A DNA stretch of 64,000 bases. It comes from Syngnathus acus. Taxonomy: Eukaryota; Chordata; Actinopteri; Syngnathiformes; Syngnathidae. The position numbers and the translations under genes were made by a program. The stretch is from assembly GCF_901709675.1 (NCBI RefSeq), contig NC_051089.1, positions 4,690,476 to 4,754,475 of the forward strand, in the 5' to 3' direction. Under the pieces are notes generated by a model that was not told where the DNA came from, searched no databases, and saw nothing but the letters and a program-made list of their open reading frames with translations. Positions 10,991 through 24,700 of this stretch are shown here, in pieces (position 1 is the first letter of the stretch; every line of letters starts with the position of its first letter).

Positions 10991-13476
10991 TGAATCAAAA
11001 GAAACACAAGGCAAACAAGATTGCATTTGGAAGTGAATTTTAGATCGCAAAAAGTGGACTTTAGGCAAAAATGGAATCTTATCGTACTTTTTTGGGCCGA
11101 TGGAGAGTACGCCATGCTCTTGCATTGTCAAACTTGATGGTCTCCCGCACTAACTGAGCATTAGGACAACAAACCCCCAACCAACAACTCCCCTTGTGTA
11201 TTTCGTGACACAAATGCCTGTTTAGACGATGCGACACCCCTCCCTCCCTTACACTTTCATTTTACCATCTGTGTACGCCGGCTCCTCCCATTTTGTTCAC
11301 CCCGGTTCCTCCACACGCACAACGTGTAAGCCGCCGTTGTGGAAAATGTAATGTAGGTCGTCAAATGGAGGAAAACCGGCGGCTTTTTAGTGAGCCTCCA
11401 GAGTATGACAATGATGCGATTGGAAAAACAACAGCCGGAGGAAACACAATGGAACAAACAAAAGCGTCTTCGACAAAGGGTTAAAACGTGGCGTGCGACT
11501 GTTTCAGGGTGTTGTCGAAGACACCGCCGTCCCGCCCCTCCTTCTTTTCCGACCCCTCTGTTGAATAGTTGATGCCACATACCTGCCCGCGCTTCCCTCG
11601 CCATTATCGCCCCAACACGAGATTGCACTCAAGACAATGTTGGAATTTTTGATAACACGGATTGAGAAAAGCGAAACACTGTTTTGAATTAATAAACAAC
11701 ACGGACTGATGCTTTTAGAGCGCATTCCATCTCCTTTCTCTCCCCGCCACTCGGCCTAATATTAGTATTATTACTTTTTCATCCGACTGTTGTTGTCTGG
11801 TAGATACGCGAGAAAGCTCTCGATCTCCTCGGTTGGGAATTGGAGACGCGCGTTTCCCGAAACGTGCTCTGGCAGCTTGCCGTGATTTTGGAATAAGACG
11901 GTCGAATCGAGCAACACAAATGACATGTGAAAAGATGAGATGACGATAAAGTCAGAAAGCGTGATTCATATTTCACCTCCTCCACCCCAACCTCTTAGCC
12001 AGCTTTGTTGAAAGCCTCCGTGTGGAGGTGTCGCGCTATAAAATGGCGTGTCTGCACTCTGGCTTAAATCTGGAGCATCTCCGATGCATGTTTTTTGTCA
12101 TCCCATGAAGGAAATGCAGCAGAACAATATTCGTTTCATATTTCAACATTTTTTCATATTGATAAAACTTGACAAAACTGGAGTCGGTTCACAGGGTTTG
12201 TTGATTATAATAGTAAAAAATTTGACATAGAAAATAATCATCATCATAAAATAATGTGCAATATAATATTTCATAATTTCTATGAATTAAGGGTTAAGCA
12301 ACAATTTTCTTTTTTTTTCTTCTGAAACATTCCGCATGTATTGCCACACGAGTCTTTAAATAAGATTCCAAGTGTTAAAAAAAAAGTTTGTTCAATATGT
12401 CCGAATGTCTTCGAAGTGTGTGGGAGAAGTTAACCAAAAGGTTTTATGTGGACTATCTCATCTTTTATTGGCTGCACACTCCAAAAAGAAAAACGGCAGC
12501 TGTGATTCGTACCCAAAACTTCAGAACCGTGTTCTAATGACTATCATGATAATGTATATGAAAAATATCCTTCTTGGGCAAAATAGATGCTGCTTTATCT
12601 TCAGTGCTGAGACCTGTCTGTTGTTAGGAATCATAATGAGGGGTTTCCTTTTTTTTAAGAAAAAAGAAAAACCACTTGGCTTGTGAACAGGACAGGATTT
12701 GATTTGAACCGCCAGCTCCGTTCAATGTGTGCATGTGTGCGTATGGAATAGATCCATCCTTTCCTGATGTGGCTCCCAGCAGTCGACAGCCCTGCCAGCC
12801 GTTGTCATTTCCTGGCAGCCAGATTACTACTGGGGCTGGCATTTTCCGCAGTTGTCAAGTAAGGATTTAATGGCCAATTATCCTCAGATAAATATATTTC
12901 TGCTGAGAGGAGGGAGACTTTGGGGGCGGCGACGGTCGCTTCTAATTGTGGCGAGCGCACGCCTCCTTGGAGTGGACCACCTTCTGTATCCACACGCTGC
13001 CACTTCATCGCCACCAAAGGTGTCAGAGGGACCCTTAAAAAAATAATTCCCGGCTACTGTAAATGTTATGTTACAGCACAAAGTACATGCACTCATTAAA
13101 CAGGGCGGCGGCGGCGTCAAAAGGAAGACACAAAGGTAGCAGTCATGGCAATAGCGTGATGGTGACGAATAGAATTAGTATAAATATGGAAAATACAACG
13201 AAGTAAATATAGTGAGCCTTTATCTAATTGAAGCAAATTACTCATTGATTGTATATTTACCTTATTTTATGCTTGTGAAGTTATTTAGAATGTTAATATT
13301 TTACCCTGCCTGTTCAGTTAAGAAAGGTTTACTTTGAACTCGAAATTAATTATTTACTTTAATTGTCATTACGATTAACTTTAATTAAAAACTAATAATT
13401 AATAGGAATATGTGATTTGTACAAATATTTTTTAAATGCACAAATTAATATTTTACTCTGACTGCTCAATACAAAT
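10991..13476. other. Intergenic, nothing recognised
   Basis: The tract includes a CpG-containing stretch at 11270-11600 and a GC-rich block at 12800-13050. Both produce overlapping chance ORFs on the two strands without protein-like composition. No RNA gene or well-bounded repeat was found. Confidence 0.45.
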
Positions 13477-13785
13477 CTGTGTGATACCACAAAAGTTGCC
13501 TCACACACTCCTAGAGCATTACATTAAAAATCTGGATTTTTCCAAAAACAATTTGAAATGTGGACTCGTCCAACCACAGCACACTTTTCCACTTTGCTTC
13601 ATCCCATCTCAAATAAGCTGATATACAGCTTTTGTTTTGCCTGGTCGAGTTTTAACTTGCTTTTGTAGGTGTAACAACAAACTGTGTTAACTGTCGACAG
13701 TTTTCTGAAGTGTTACTGAACCCACTTAGCAATATCATTTATGATGGCATTTTTTTTTTTAAAGTCAAATACCATCAAAGCAAAG
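13477..13785 (-). mobile_element. Decayed DNA-transposon remnant (Tc1/mariner-like)
   Basis: I recognise this as a repetitive fish sequence containing GAAATGTGGACTCGTC, ACTTTTCCACTTTGC, GTTTTAACTTGC and TTTTCTGAAGTGTT in order. On the minus strand, fragments read like a transposase (for example TTVNTVC-type and 'KSKLKL' segments, and a degenerate 'KW..VLW.DES'-like segment), with stops and frameshifts throughout. It is a dead copy. The superfamily assignment is tentative. Confidence 0.45.
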
Positions 13786-16700
13786 TGTTAAGGCTACAGA
13801 AACATAAAGTCAAGTTTACCTGCTAACTATCCATTAACCTATCATCCGCTTCCTGATATATCCACTGTCTGACAAGCTACGTTTTAAACTCACATACTTC
13901 TGGCAAATACATTTTTACCTTCTACTACGTAGCAAGCATGCTATTATTTACCATACATATGATTTGCATGTACGGTGTCACGAGTTGTTACGACACGACT
14001 TGAGTTATTTAAAGTGATCTCCACATTGGTCCAAATCCCAACTTTGTCCTTTATTTCTTTTCCCCCCGCCACCTCTCCGCTCCACTCGTTCTATTAACCT
14101 TATCATCAGTGACACCCTAATGATGGGTGTGATTATGCATTCGGACGGGGTTCGTGAGCGGTGGCGTTGACACGGTGTTGACAGGCTGCTGTGGTGGCGT
14201 CTCAGGTGGGCCGCCGCTGTGTTTGGCGCGGGCTTCATTTAGATTCGATTACAGTGATGTACGCCTTATGGGTGTCACTTCCCTTCCGCGTCACAATTTA
14301 GAGGGGGAGCCCGTGTGCGGTAATTGTGCTACCTGGGCGCCGCAGCCCTGATGTCAAATCAAGCGGCGGGGCGTTTGGCGGCACGTCATGGCTGCTGCTC
14401 ATTTATTTGCCTGCACTTGTCAGTGTGGGAAGAAAAAAAAATACTCTAAGAATAAGTTAGCTGAACACTTATTAGACCACCACCCAGTGCAAGGTTGAAC
14501 GAGCAGCACTGCTAACCAAAACACGTGTTTCTGCAACGGTTAATAATACGGCAATCCCCCGCTTAAATCAATTTGTAACGTTAAGTAGTAAATATCGTAG
14601 TGGAATGAAACCTCTAGGTAGTTTTTAATTATTATTATTTAATTTGAAGTGTACTTTTACGGAGGATTTACGTTTCTATTATCCATTAAGGTTTGATCAC
14701 GAATGAAAATTCGCATTAGAGTGAATCCGCAATTGCGACGTAGCGAAGGTTGACTTCGATATTTTCCACCATTGTATAAGAGTGGTCCCGCATTGGCTTG
14801 TGCGGTTGTACTTGATGTCGCTATCACACGTTTGTATATCGTACATCCCATGTAAGCATGCGGTCTCCTGTGAGCGCACTTGTCATGTGACACTCATTCC
14901 CTCAGCTAAAGAACATCAACGGGAGAGCGGCGGGGAGATCACAGCCTCTTCTCTCGTCAACACGGCGAACGCTCGTCTTCCGCAGCTGCAAAGCCTTTTG
15001 GGTATTGCATATTGCAAATAGCCTCAAGCGCTGCACTTATGTATGGAGGGATGCGGAAAGAAACGTGCTTGTGTGTTTGTGTGGTGGTGGTCCACATGTG
15101 AGCGCCACATTGCGTCGATGGCGGCCTTGGTGATTTGTGTGCAGGCACGGCGGCTTGATGATGGCCGTTTTTCATCATGTCACTCCCGCCGACGCCTACG
15201 GTAGGTTGACGAGGTCAGAGCCAAACAGACACAGCAACTAGCAATGCTAGCTACGTGTTCCTGGTTGTAACATTTAAAAGAGATTCGCATCAAATTGCCT
15301 TAGCTAGCTTGTCCGTCCCTTTTTGACCTAATTTGGATTATTTTTGACTCCACCCACTCGCCCTTTTGGCCCCAATTTTGTTCCGCTGTACTCTGTACCA
15401 AGTGAAGGCCGCAAGCTTCCACCTCTACCACAAGCTTCAGCTCCGTCTTTGTCTTTTCCGGATCGTCACATAAATATAAACAAAGGCGACATTGGCGCAC
15501 CCGAGTTGACTTTTTAGTTGCGAGACACCGCGGAAACCAGGATAAGAGACGCGTCGCTGTTCCGCTAAAACTGCTGACACCTCATTCCCGGTTCTGTAGC
15601 CGCCTTTTGTCGTTTCATGTTTTACCCTCTCATCTCTCATCACCACATTTTATCTCTTTGTCTGCACCCTCGTGTTTATCCCCGAATCCACTTCCTGCAA
15701 AGAAACAGAGGCTGTTATTTCGACTGGCTGGAGGTGGTGCGATTGCCGCTATCGCTATTCTTTTCTTCCTGAAATGTAAATCTCATGTTTTAAAGATTCC
15801 TTTAATGGGAATCAAAGTCTAAATATTTCAATGGCGCCGGTTTATTATTCAGGAGACTTGCAGGCATTTGCAGACTGTGAGGGAGATCCACGTGGATGGC
15901 GTCTTAGCGGGCGCAGGTACACGGCTTCAGCCGGCAATATTACACGGATTAGCATGGCGTATGAAATATTTAGTGGATTCCTTCTCCCCTCCCTTTAAAA
16001 CCCAACAAATCAAATGACTGCCAAATGTCATTACGGTGATGGTCTTTGACTGCTTGGGAGAGAGTGACAGACCTCTTTTCATATTCAAATTTGGGGTCGG
16101 AAAGAAATGAAAGCACGAGAGAAGGTTCAGCGCGTGACGCCGAGGCGGTATTCGGGGGTCTTCGGCTCGTGCCAAGAGGAAAGGCGTCTAGCCTGTTCAT
16201 TTTGGACTAGCCAAAGACTTTTTTTTCCCTTCAACTTTTTAGGGTGAGGATGACCAGCTGTCAGTAACTGTCACTGCCTTTGTCCTGGCTGAACAGATGA
16301 CAGACACAGATACCCCCCCAGAGGATACCCCTCCCTTGTTTGTGTTATGACTCATCCATATGGAAATGCAAAGTTAAAACATGCAACAACAGTGACCAGC
16401 AGATCGCTAAGGATCCCTCACCCTTCTGATCAAAATAATCTGCCACCCTATTGTCAGATGACTAACAGAATCTCCTCTATGATTATCTTGTGGTCTTGGG
16501 TGTTTATAGAACACACACAACACACACCACAGGATGACTGCCAAAGATAATCTCTCAGAAACAAGGGAAATGTGGGTGTTTTTTGCATCATGCGGGAAAA
16601 TGCTCACATTTGGACCGATCGGTGTTACCTGTGTTACGATTGTGGGCGGAGTTAGCATCAGGGTCAGGGTTGGTACCTGAGTCATCTCAAGTAGTAAGCT

Positions 16701-16950
16701 CAGACTTGAGCACTTATTAAGAAAAATCACTTATCGGTATGTGTATACCCCACTTAAAGTACATCATCCAGACGTGTCAAAGATGAATCTGTCGACCAAT
16801 GAAAACGTTTGCATTCAGAGAAAAACACGGTTGGCAAAGCTAATATCCATTACACATCAAATTGATCATTTTGAATAAGTCATAGGTGTGAAATATTCAT
16901 GTCAAGCTGTCCAAACTTTTTCCTCCTTCCGCTCTCCAACGTTGACTTGA
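13786..16950. other. Intergenic, nothing recognised
   Basis: Moderately CpG-containing blocks around 14090-14400 and 14870-15200 give overlapping short ORFs on both strands with no recognisable domain. No repeat or RNA gene was identified. Confidence 0.45.
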
Positions 16951-16954
16951 CTTT

Positions 16955-17660
16955 CGTCTCCATTAATTATCATGCCCACGAGGTTTTTTTTTCCTTTTGC
17001 AGCCATCAGGCTGAATCATCTTGACAAGGCGGCATGGCCCAATTACACCACAGCTCTACCAGACTTTGATGTGGCGGAAAAGCTGGGAGATAGGGGGCAA
17101 ATTGCGCCCGCCATATTATGGTAATGATCTGACGGAATCCCGCCGCTAAACTTTGCTTGTCGCTTGTTTAAAGGAGATGCTAGCGCTAATTACAGAGGTG
17201 CGCCGAGGTGGGACCGGGGGAGGGCGATGAGGGCGACGCCCGAGGGCCCCGCGTGGCGGCCGACGCCCGCGCGCTAAAAGAGCGACTCATAAATGTTGTA
17301 AATGAAAACGAGACAAAGTGGACTTATTCCCGTTTAATTATACATCCAAGATGGGTGAACAGGTCAGGGGGTCTCGCTGTTAATGAACACATCTGAGGAG
17401 TCGGAGCAGGTTGGGGAAGGCGACCGGCGTCTTATGAAGGCGGCGTTACAAGGAACGCACGATAATATCAGCCTGTAATTAACTTGTCACTTCAATTACA
17501 GACTCTCTGATTGGAATTGTCTTGGGTTATGACGCCAACCCCCCCCGCCTTTCCCTCTTCCGTCTGTTTGCTTAATTAGTCTGACGAGTAGCCGCCACGC
17601 CCGCGGCCACGGAGTTTATTGTTGCGAATGATTGACTAGCATGAAGCGGTAACGTGATAA
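16955..17660. promoter_or_regulatory. Candidate developmental enhancer / conserved non-coding block
   Basis: Unique sequence with a cluster of homeodomain-type TAATTA sites: ATTAATTATC near 16962, GTTTAATTATAC near 17332, CTGTAATTAAC at 17473, CAATTACAG ending at 17501, and CTTAATTAGT at 17571. CTGTAATT (17473-17480) and AATTACAG (17494-17501) form an exact inverted pair, as expected of a dimeric or double homeodomain site. No coding frame is supported. Enhancer function is inferred, not shown. Confidence 0.35.
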
Positions 17661-19399
17661 AAAAAAGAGCGTGACTGATCGACTGTCAGACGTTGAGAAA
17701 AACAACCCAATCGCTACGAGGACGTAAATGGCTTGTTTGCTTTTCTTTTATTCAAATATGAAAACATGAGGAAAATGTAGTTTTGAGTTAGCTGACTAGC
17801 ATCAACGGCTACATGAGGGGTTATCTCAACGAAATCAAATTAAAGATAATCCATATAAATGTTATTGTGTTTATTAAGCCAGACAGAGGAAACATAAAAG
17901 CGAATATAAATATCCCAGAGACAAATTGCAGTCACCGAGATTGCTTGTACGAACAGGCTCGTCTTTGATAGCCCCTCATCTTTTCATAAGGAAAACTTTG
18001 TCTGCATCAAGAGGCATAAGAAAGAAAACATAATTATCTGTTTGCATTACGCTCAGAAGCAGATCAAAGATCCTCATCAGGCCTCAGATAGCGTTTTAAA
18101 CTTTTTAAATGCACGTGAAGCTCTATAAATATACATTAAAGGCGAGAGAGAGCGGTTTGTCCTCGGCGTTACCTCGCGAGGACATCTCCTGGGAACACTG
18201 GGGGCCTCTTTTTGTAAAGCGTCGTCGCTTACACTCGCGTCCCGTGTTCTATCAGAGCGCTCGCCATACTCTCGTCTTTGAAATGGCAGCTCGCGAAGGA
18301 CTTTCAAAGGCACGTCGAACGTTTTTGACACAGGTAGAATCAGCGTTGAGCCACAGCGGATTTGTGTGTAAGATTTTTTTTTCTCCCCCTTGGAGGAAAC
18401 TTTTAGAATTAATAGAGCGGTTTCGTGAGCAAAGCAAAGCGACATAATTCAAGTGAACACACTGAGCATCATGTCATGTTGATGGTATTAATTATATCTC
18501 GTAAAAATCACTTTTTCCTTTTAACCGATGTCATGTTTTCTTCAGCTTGACTCTGAATGCAAACAAGGAAACACGATCGCTGCTTTTCCCGTTTGGTTTT
18601 TGCCATTTTGTGGTTTACATGCATATGTGTATTCATGATGTAGCGTGAGGCACTAACAATGAATTCGTCAACAACCGATGAAGTAGGTCACCCTTTGGCT
18701 AGCTTTTCCGTCTCTAATTTTTAATGGCGGCATTACAGATGCTTGGTTAATTTTCTTCTGGACGACAAATATGACAACAACTGGAAAATGTTCTGAGGAG
18801 GTTCACATTTTGAAAGATGTTGACAGTAGTGATTTAATAGTTTCACAATCTTAGGGTCGGGAACCTGATTGGGGCCCGGGCCAAGGAAAATGTTGTAAGC
18901 TTTGTAATTGACCATTAAGCTGGTGCACAATTTCTCGGAAAACTCATTCATGTACATTTCGGCATCGGCAGCATGTGATATATTTTATTAAGTTTGGCGT
19001 CCAGGGAGGAACCAAAAGTTTAGGTCTTAAAAAGTTGATTGTAATAGTTGCCATGGAAACAAAATCCAAATGCAATGTTGGCCCTTTAATGAGCACCCAT
19101 TAAAAATGGGAAAAATCGGCTGTAGAACTTAAATGTTATTTTCTAAAAAAAAAAAAGAAAAAATCATTGAGGTAAATTGATGAGATGTTTGGACCGTCAT
19201 TAAGACACCAAGCATCTTCAAATGGAGATGTTGTCTATGTGAGAATATACTAGATCATCAACATCAACATGGATTATAACAAAAATTCCATACCGGAAAA
19301 TTCAAATACAGTAGTTGGAACATTACAACTCCACTTAGTATACGATGCTCGACATCGGCGAAAGCGAGTTTTGTGGCGATCTGGACTTTGAAGCGGGGA
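17661..19399. other. Intergenic sequence
   Basis: No gene was recognised. A fragment near 18853-18885 (AGGGTCGGGAACCTGATTGG) resembles the terminal part of hAT-type repeats but is too short to call. The ORFs at 18077-18452 overlap on opposite strands and look random. Confidence 0.4.
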
Positions 19400-19919
19400 C
19401 ATTGAAGGCGCTCGGTCTGCTCCGTCCTGGAGCGTCGCCGGACTCGCCTGCTATTCCTCCCCCGGTTGGGCGTCCGGGCCAGGCTGGCGGCCAACCCAGC
19501 TCGCCCGGCCGTGCCTTCCATTCTTCTGGCGTACGTTCGATCGCTGGACATCAACATGCCTGCTGAGTTCTACGGACCGGCCAGTGCGTGACTGCTGTGC
19601 ATCTGGAGCGGATGGCGTGCTATCGGGCGGACCGGGCCATTGTACGAGGGGGAACATCGCGAGGAGGTGGACTGTGCGTCTACATCCGTGACGAATGGTG
19701 CCGGGACTCTGTTGTGGGATGCCAGCACTGCACCACTGGCGAAGTTTGTGATCTCCAGGCTGTTGGGGTCCTGAACTCTCTCCCCCGTTGTTTTACTTGT
19801 GTGTTGATCGTGTGCTGTGTCTCGTCACCGTGGGATAGGGGGAACGAAATTTCGGTTTCTTTGTGTGTCTTAGCATGAAGGAATTGACAATAAAGCTGAC
19901 TCTGACTCTCTGACTCTGA
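19400..19919 (+). mobile_element. Internally deleted non-LTR retrotransposon (LINE) remnant
   Basis: One frame reads a LINE ORF2 amino-terminal signature (PSILLAYVRSLDINMPAEF, about 19500-19570). A shifted frame then reads ACYRADRAIVRGGTSRGGGL and VYIRDEWCRDSVV (about 19615-19715), both characteristic of the apurinic-like endonuclease domain of fish L2/Rex/CR1-type LINEs. Right after this the sequence jumps to a typical LINE 3' UTR: GGGGGAACGAAATTTCGGTT, then GAATTGACAATAAAGCTGAC and a (TGACTC)-like tail. Reverse transcriptase is entirely missing, and a frameshift and stops interrupt the endonuclease. The exact clade is uncertain. Confidence 0.85.
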
Positions 19920-21230
19920 TTTAAATTTGTACAACTGGATTGGCCGTTTGTCGTGCAATGTTTGGTATGCTAACCATGAAACATCCCTATTTTAGGCCCC
20001 AACCGCTACATTTATTGCTGACGGGTTTGACCAGAATAAAACCAATCACAAGTCACGTACGCTAATCTGTTCAAGACATAACGAATACTTTGCTAACTGT
20101 GGATCGTTATAATTAAACTTCGCCACCATGTCCATGTGCTGAAACAATTAGCAACACTCCAATGACCATTTAAAGGATCATACTGGTCCACAAATCCCAA
20201 CGCAAACAGTGGACATGTGGCTTTGTTTTCCACCGTCAGACTGAAGGCACTGCAAAGGCTCAACGATTTCGAAAGAGGAAAAAAAAAAGACAGAGTGGTT
20301 ACACCCTTGTATAAAAACATAGCGTTTTCTGTGAGCGCCTGCCACGGGACTATGTCATCCACTTGAGGTTATGCTATCCTGGTCACTGAACACGTCTTGG
20401 CTACGAAGGCCCAGGGGTGGCGGCGGCGGCTGCGGTTGCGCAAAGTCGTGATGAGGCTTCCTTGCATGCATGTGTCACTTTGCGGCCCAGGAAACCTTGT
20501 GGGGCCTCGTTGTGCCTGACATTGTCATTACTGGACAACATTCGATGGCTGCGGCGTGAAGTGCACAAAACAAACCGAAAAGGTTTGCTTTTTTTCCTCT
20601 CACTTTGGCTTCGGGATGGCAGCGCGAGATCTATTTGGAGTCAAAGTGACTTGTCAATCAAATCGGGCAGATGGCAGGGAATAAAATAGTTATGTTCAAA
20701 TGGATTCATTCCCAAACAAAATTCTGAGCGGAAGTTGAAAGGGTATATTTTAGCTGGTGATAAGAAAATTGAAAAACAAATATATTTTTCAAAAAGTTCC
20801 ATGTAAAAGATGATGATATAGTTTTATTGTTTAACCAGCCAACAAATATCCCATACATTTAAATAGGAGTGACGTGAGCCGCCATCTTGTGTTGTCTTGC
20901 TAACCTTCAATGCCACGCATGAAGCAAAATAACAAAATTTGCTAATCTGGAAGTGTTTATATTACTCTTATATCATTTATCCACCATGCCACCAACAGTA
21001 ATGTGCGCTTCATGAATAAAGTGGCATGTAAAGACTTTGTTTTTATTCACAAGAAGGCCCAATTCAAATGAAGTGTGCAATCCAACTTCCTTCTACCCAG
21101 CGAGCTAGCAAACTAGCTCCAGGAACTGTCTAGGTTCCTACCTCCAGTATCAGTCAAGCTCACCGACGGACTCTTCCTAAGATATCTCTGTATCAAACCC
21201 AGGCATTTTAGTCCATACATTAATTCTCTA
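19920..21230. other. Intergenic, nothing recognised
   Basis: Unremarkable mixed-composition DNA without protein-like frames, RNA genes or defined repeats. Confidence 0.45.
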
Positions 21231-21234
21231 TCAT

Positions 21235-21770
21235 TTAATGTTACTTTTGGACAATACGGCAACTTGAGGGGTAAAATGCTACATTAGGGCTCCAGGCGGG
21301 GCACAAACAAGGACCAAATCTTGGTCTGATTGCAAGTGACATTGGCATTAATGCACTGACACAGCATCCGCGCTCCAGCGGGGCATGAAAATGTGCTGCT
21401 AAATAGGCAACATAAACACGCTGATACATTCCATTTATAAGCCATCAGGCCGCAACATTCGCTGACACCCGGAATATTTCCCCGAGATATTGGCTCTCAT
21501 TCCCGAGCTTGTTAATGGCAGCATACACGGACGGTGACCTTTTGTTGAGAACTTTTATCCCGTCCTCTGAGTTGCCGGCATGCTGAGGAAGATGGACGAG
21601 GTTAGGAAGGTCGTCGCGGTCGCAGACGATCTTCCGTCGCCAAGATTTACAGCTGCAGACGGCCGAAAAACCTCAGCCTCGAGTCTTCGCCCGCATGCTT
21701 GGAACGACTCCGACAAGAGCACTCGCAATTCTTTAATTTGGAATGTTTTGGCATCGCATCTAATGTCTTA
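21235..21770. promoter_or_regulatory. Candidate conserved non-coding block
   Basis: This is unique sequence with a different texture from its AT-rich neighbours. It contains TGGCATTAATGCACTGACA, TGCTGCTAAATAGGC and GCTTGTTAATGGCAGC, and it lacks a coding frame. It has the appearance of conserved regulatory DNA, but no alignment was possible. Confidence 0.25.
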
Positions 21771-24700
21771 ATCATCCCAAAAGACATAAAATAAAAAAAA
21801 TAAAAAATAACCTCCACAAAATTACATTTGTAGTCGACTCATTAGGCGTTGGCTAATGATCCCCCCCCGCCCCTCCCAGACGGATTTTATTGGGTAAAAA
21901 TAGGTGTGTCCAGAAGCACAATCTTGCTTCGTATCCAGATCTGCAAGCTACTCGTTTTGTGGTGCAAACTTTAAGGACGCAGTGGAAAACAATTAGAGGA
22001 TTTACAGTCAAGTATGAAAGGAAACCGCCCGTGAACCTTTTGGGTTCACTTGGGTACTTCAATAAATCCTTTCGCCAGGACTGATTTACTGAAGGCCACT
22101 TGCTAAGAAGATGATGATGATGTTTGCATCATGTTTGTGCTTTAGCGCTCCTCTGAAGCTTGTCTGCGAAAGGGTCAACGCAATGACAGTCACTAATCAA
22201 GATGCGCTGAGTTTTAATTGAGAAGTAATCAGCCTTTTATAGGGCGCTCCTGGAAGAAAGCCACGCACCACTAGAGTGGGAGAACGATTAGATTGGTAGA
22301 TAGACAGACACATAGATGTATCTAATATTTAATATTTGTACAGCTATATATTTTATCCAAGGAGTATCGAAAATTGATGGGTGACTAAAAACATAGATAA
22401 TTGAGCTGCAGTACAAATACATGACCTCAATTCCTAATTCCAGGTCACACTCTAATTAATATTCAAAACCAGTTAACTGAACTTGCCTCCACTCAGCACA
22501 CTTGATAATCTTCTCCCAACAAACTAATGTGGCGTGACACATTGTTTAGGGGTTCGACTTTAACGGTACTGCAAGCTCAAACTTGTCCCACCTTTATGGG
22601 TCCTTGACAAGAGTGGGGAAGACCCTTTTGCTAAATAAAGTATGGCCTTGAGAGGACTTTAAAAAAAATCAAAATGCCCCTCTTAGACTCAAACCATCAC
22701 TGGCCGGTACACATCTGGACCTCCCAGCAGAATCAAACAATTTTATAAATGAGTGTCATGGCAGTCCATGTACTCCAAAAAGATTTTTTGTCAGCTTCCC
22801 AGTTCCCTAACAGGTGCCCTTTCTCACGTTCTGGCCGTGACCACATGGACCCGCGCCGCCTCGCCATCCGTCAACGTCCCGTCGCACCTGAGCGGCGTGG
22901 GATCAAAGCGCCGCACGTCCCGCCGACAACCTCGCAGCTGCCCTTGTGCGGACCCCCACTGGTCCTATTCGTGACTCCTCCTCACTTCACTTGCACATGT
23001 GCTCCCAAGGCTGACCGCAAAGCCTCCATTTATGTGCATTACGGCGTCTGGAGAGCTGAGTGACAGATCTGGAAACTCTCTCCCATGTCCTTGTGTGCTC
23101 GGCGGCTGCTTTGTTCACGTCCTGCTCTTCTGAAATTGTGCAAAAGGCACGTTCGTAGAATTACACAGAGGCTTGGGCCAGAATGTTTTGCAGCGAGGTC
23201 TAATTGTCAGTGAGAGATGTGCTTGTTGAATAATGCCTACAAGGCCCGCAAACAGCTTGAAGGGATGAGGACTGGCTTGATCTTCCATGTCATTTTCTGC
23301 AAATGGGAAGGCCCCAATGCCAATCCCAACTTTGAGAAATGACCTTTCAAACCAAAATGGCAGCCATTCTGATCTTTACTGTTCCATTTCTAGGTCGTGC
23401 TTTTTATTTCAGAACACTGATGCTTATCAAGGCCAGAATTTTTATAACTTTTATAATTATCCCATTGCGTAATGCCAGGTTGCAACGTCGCACTTTCCTC
23501 ATGGAAGGCGATACCTTCTGACGTACTCCGACGCCCACGGGAGGATGTACCCAACGATTACCTTGGCAGTATAATACTAAAAACTAAACACGGCGAACCA
23601 ATAGCTAACTCGATTTGGGTTATAGTGGGGATTATAATACAGGATTGACGTGTAAAAGAGAAGTGGAATGCTTTTTTTGTCAATTTACAACTTCTCACGT
23701 CTTCGGAGAAAAACGGTGCGGCCATTTTGCGTCTGAAAAAGCAGCACAGAAATGCCACAAATGTTGGCAGTCAAAATACAGTAAGGACTCAAACATGGAG
23801 GTGTTGGGATTTTCTTTCCTCCGCTCAAATATGAAGTCCAAAATGTCTCGCATTTAGCCAATTTATGCTCATGTAAAGCCAATGCTTTTATTTGTGCACT
23901 TTGAATCCTATAAAAGCCAAAAAGCCTGCTTTTATGGGGGATAATAATATTAAATATACGCATTTAAAAATTCTAAACCACAAACAGCTCTCTCCAAAGA
24001 AAAACTGGAAAGGTTTAGATTTTTTTATGGCATTGTTTTTCCATGACTCCTGGAACAAATAACACTAGAGCGTTGTTTTATAGAATACTTGGTGTCAAGG
24101 AATGTGACGTGTTATTGGACACGTTCTGTGCATGGTTGGCTTTTGCCAACAATAATTGAACAAAAAACACTAGATAAGGAAAACAAATCCACAATATCAC
24201 TATAATCAAATTTCTCCTAATTTTTCGTATTATTATTATGTACTGTATGTATTTTTAAATGTTACGGTTGGACACCATTCATTATTAATTACAGTATCTC
24301 TTTTTCATATATTACGAAACATTCATAATTTAGTCGAATTAAAAAAATATATTTTGATTTATATTATCGTAATGATTTTAAATTATATCCCCAGAAACTT
24401 ACTGTTGTCTGCCAAATTTTATAATGTACTCCAAAACAATTATTTTTATTGTTGGTGTGTGCATTACGTATGTCATTTATATGATATAATGTTATAATTC
24501 CTTCATTATATTTGATCTTTTGTATGACAATACAGTAAAAAATTAAAATATATATATTAAATTCACAAAATTTAAAACCCTGATCACTGCCAATTTTTCT
24601 ACCCCTTAGATATTTAATTTTAATTTAACATTTGTCTTCATATGTTTTATTTATTTGCATTATCCATGTATATTTTCTACATAATTTATTGAATAAGTCA

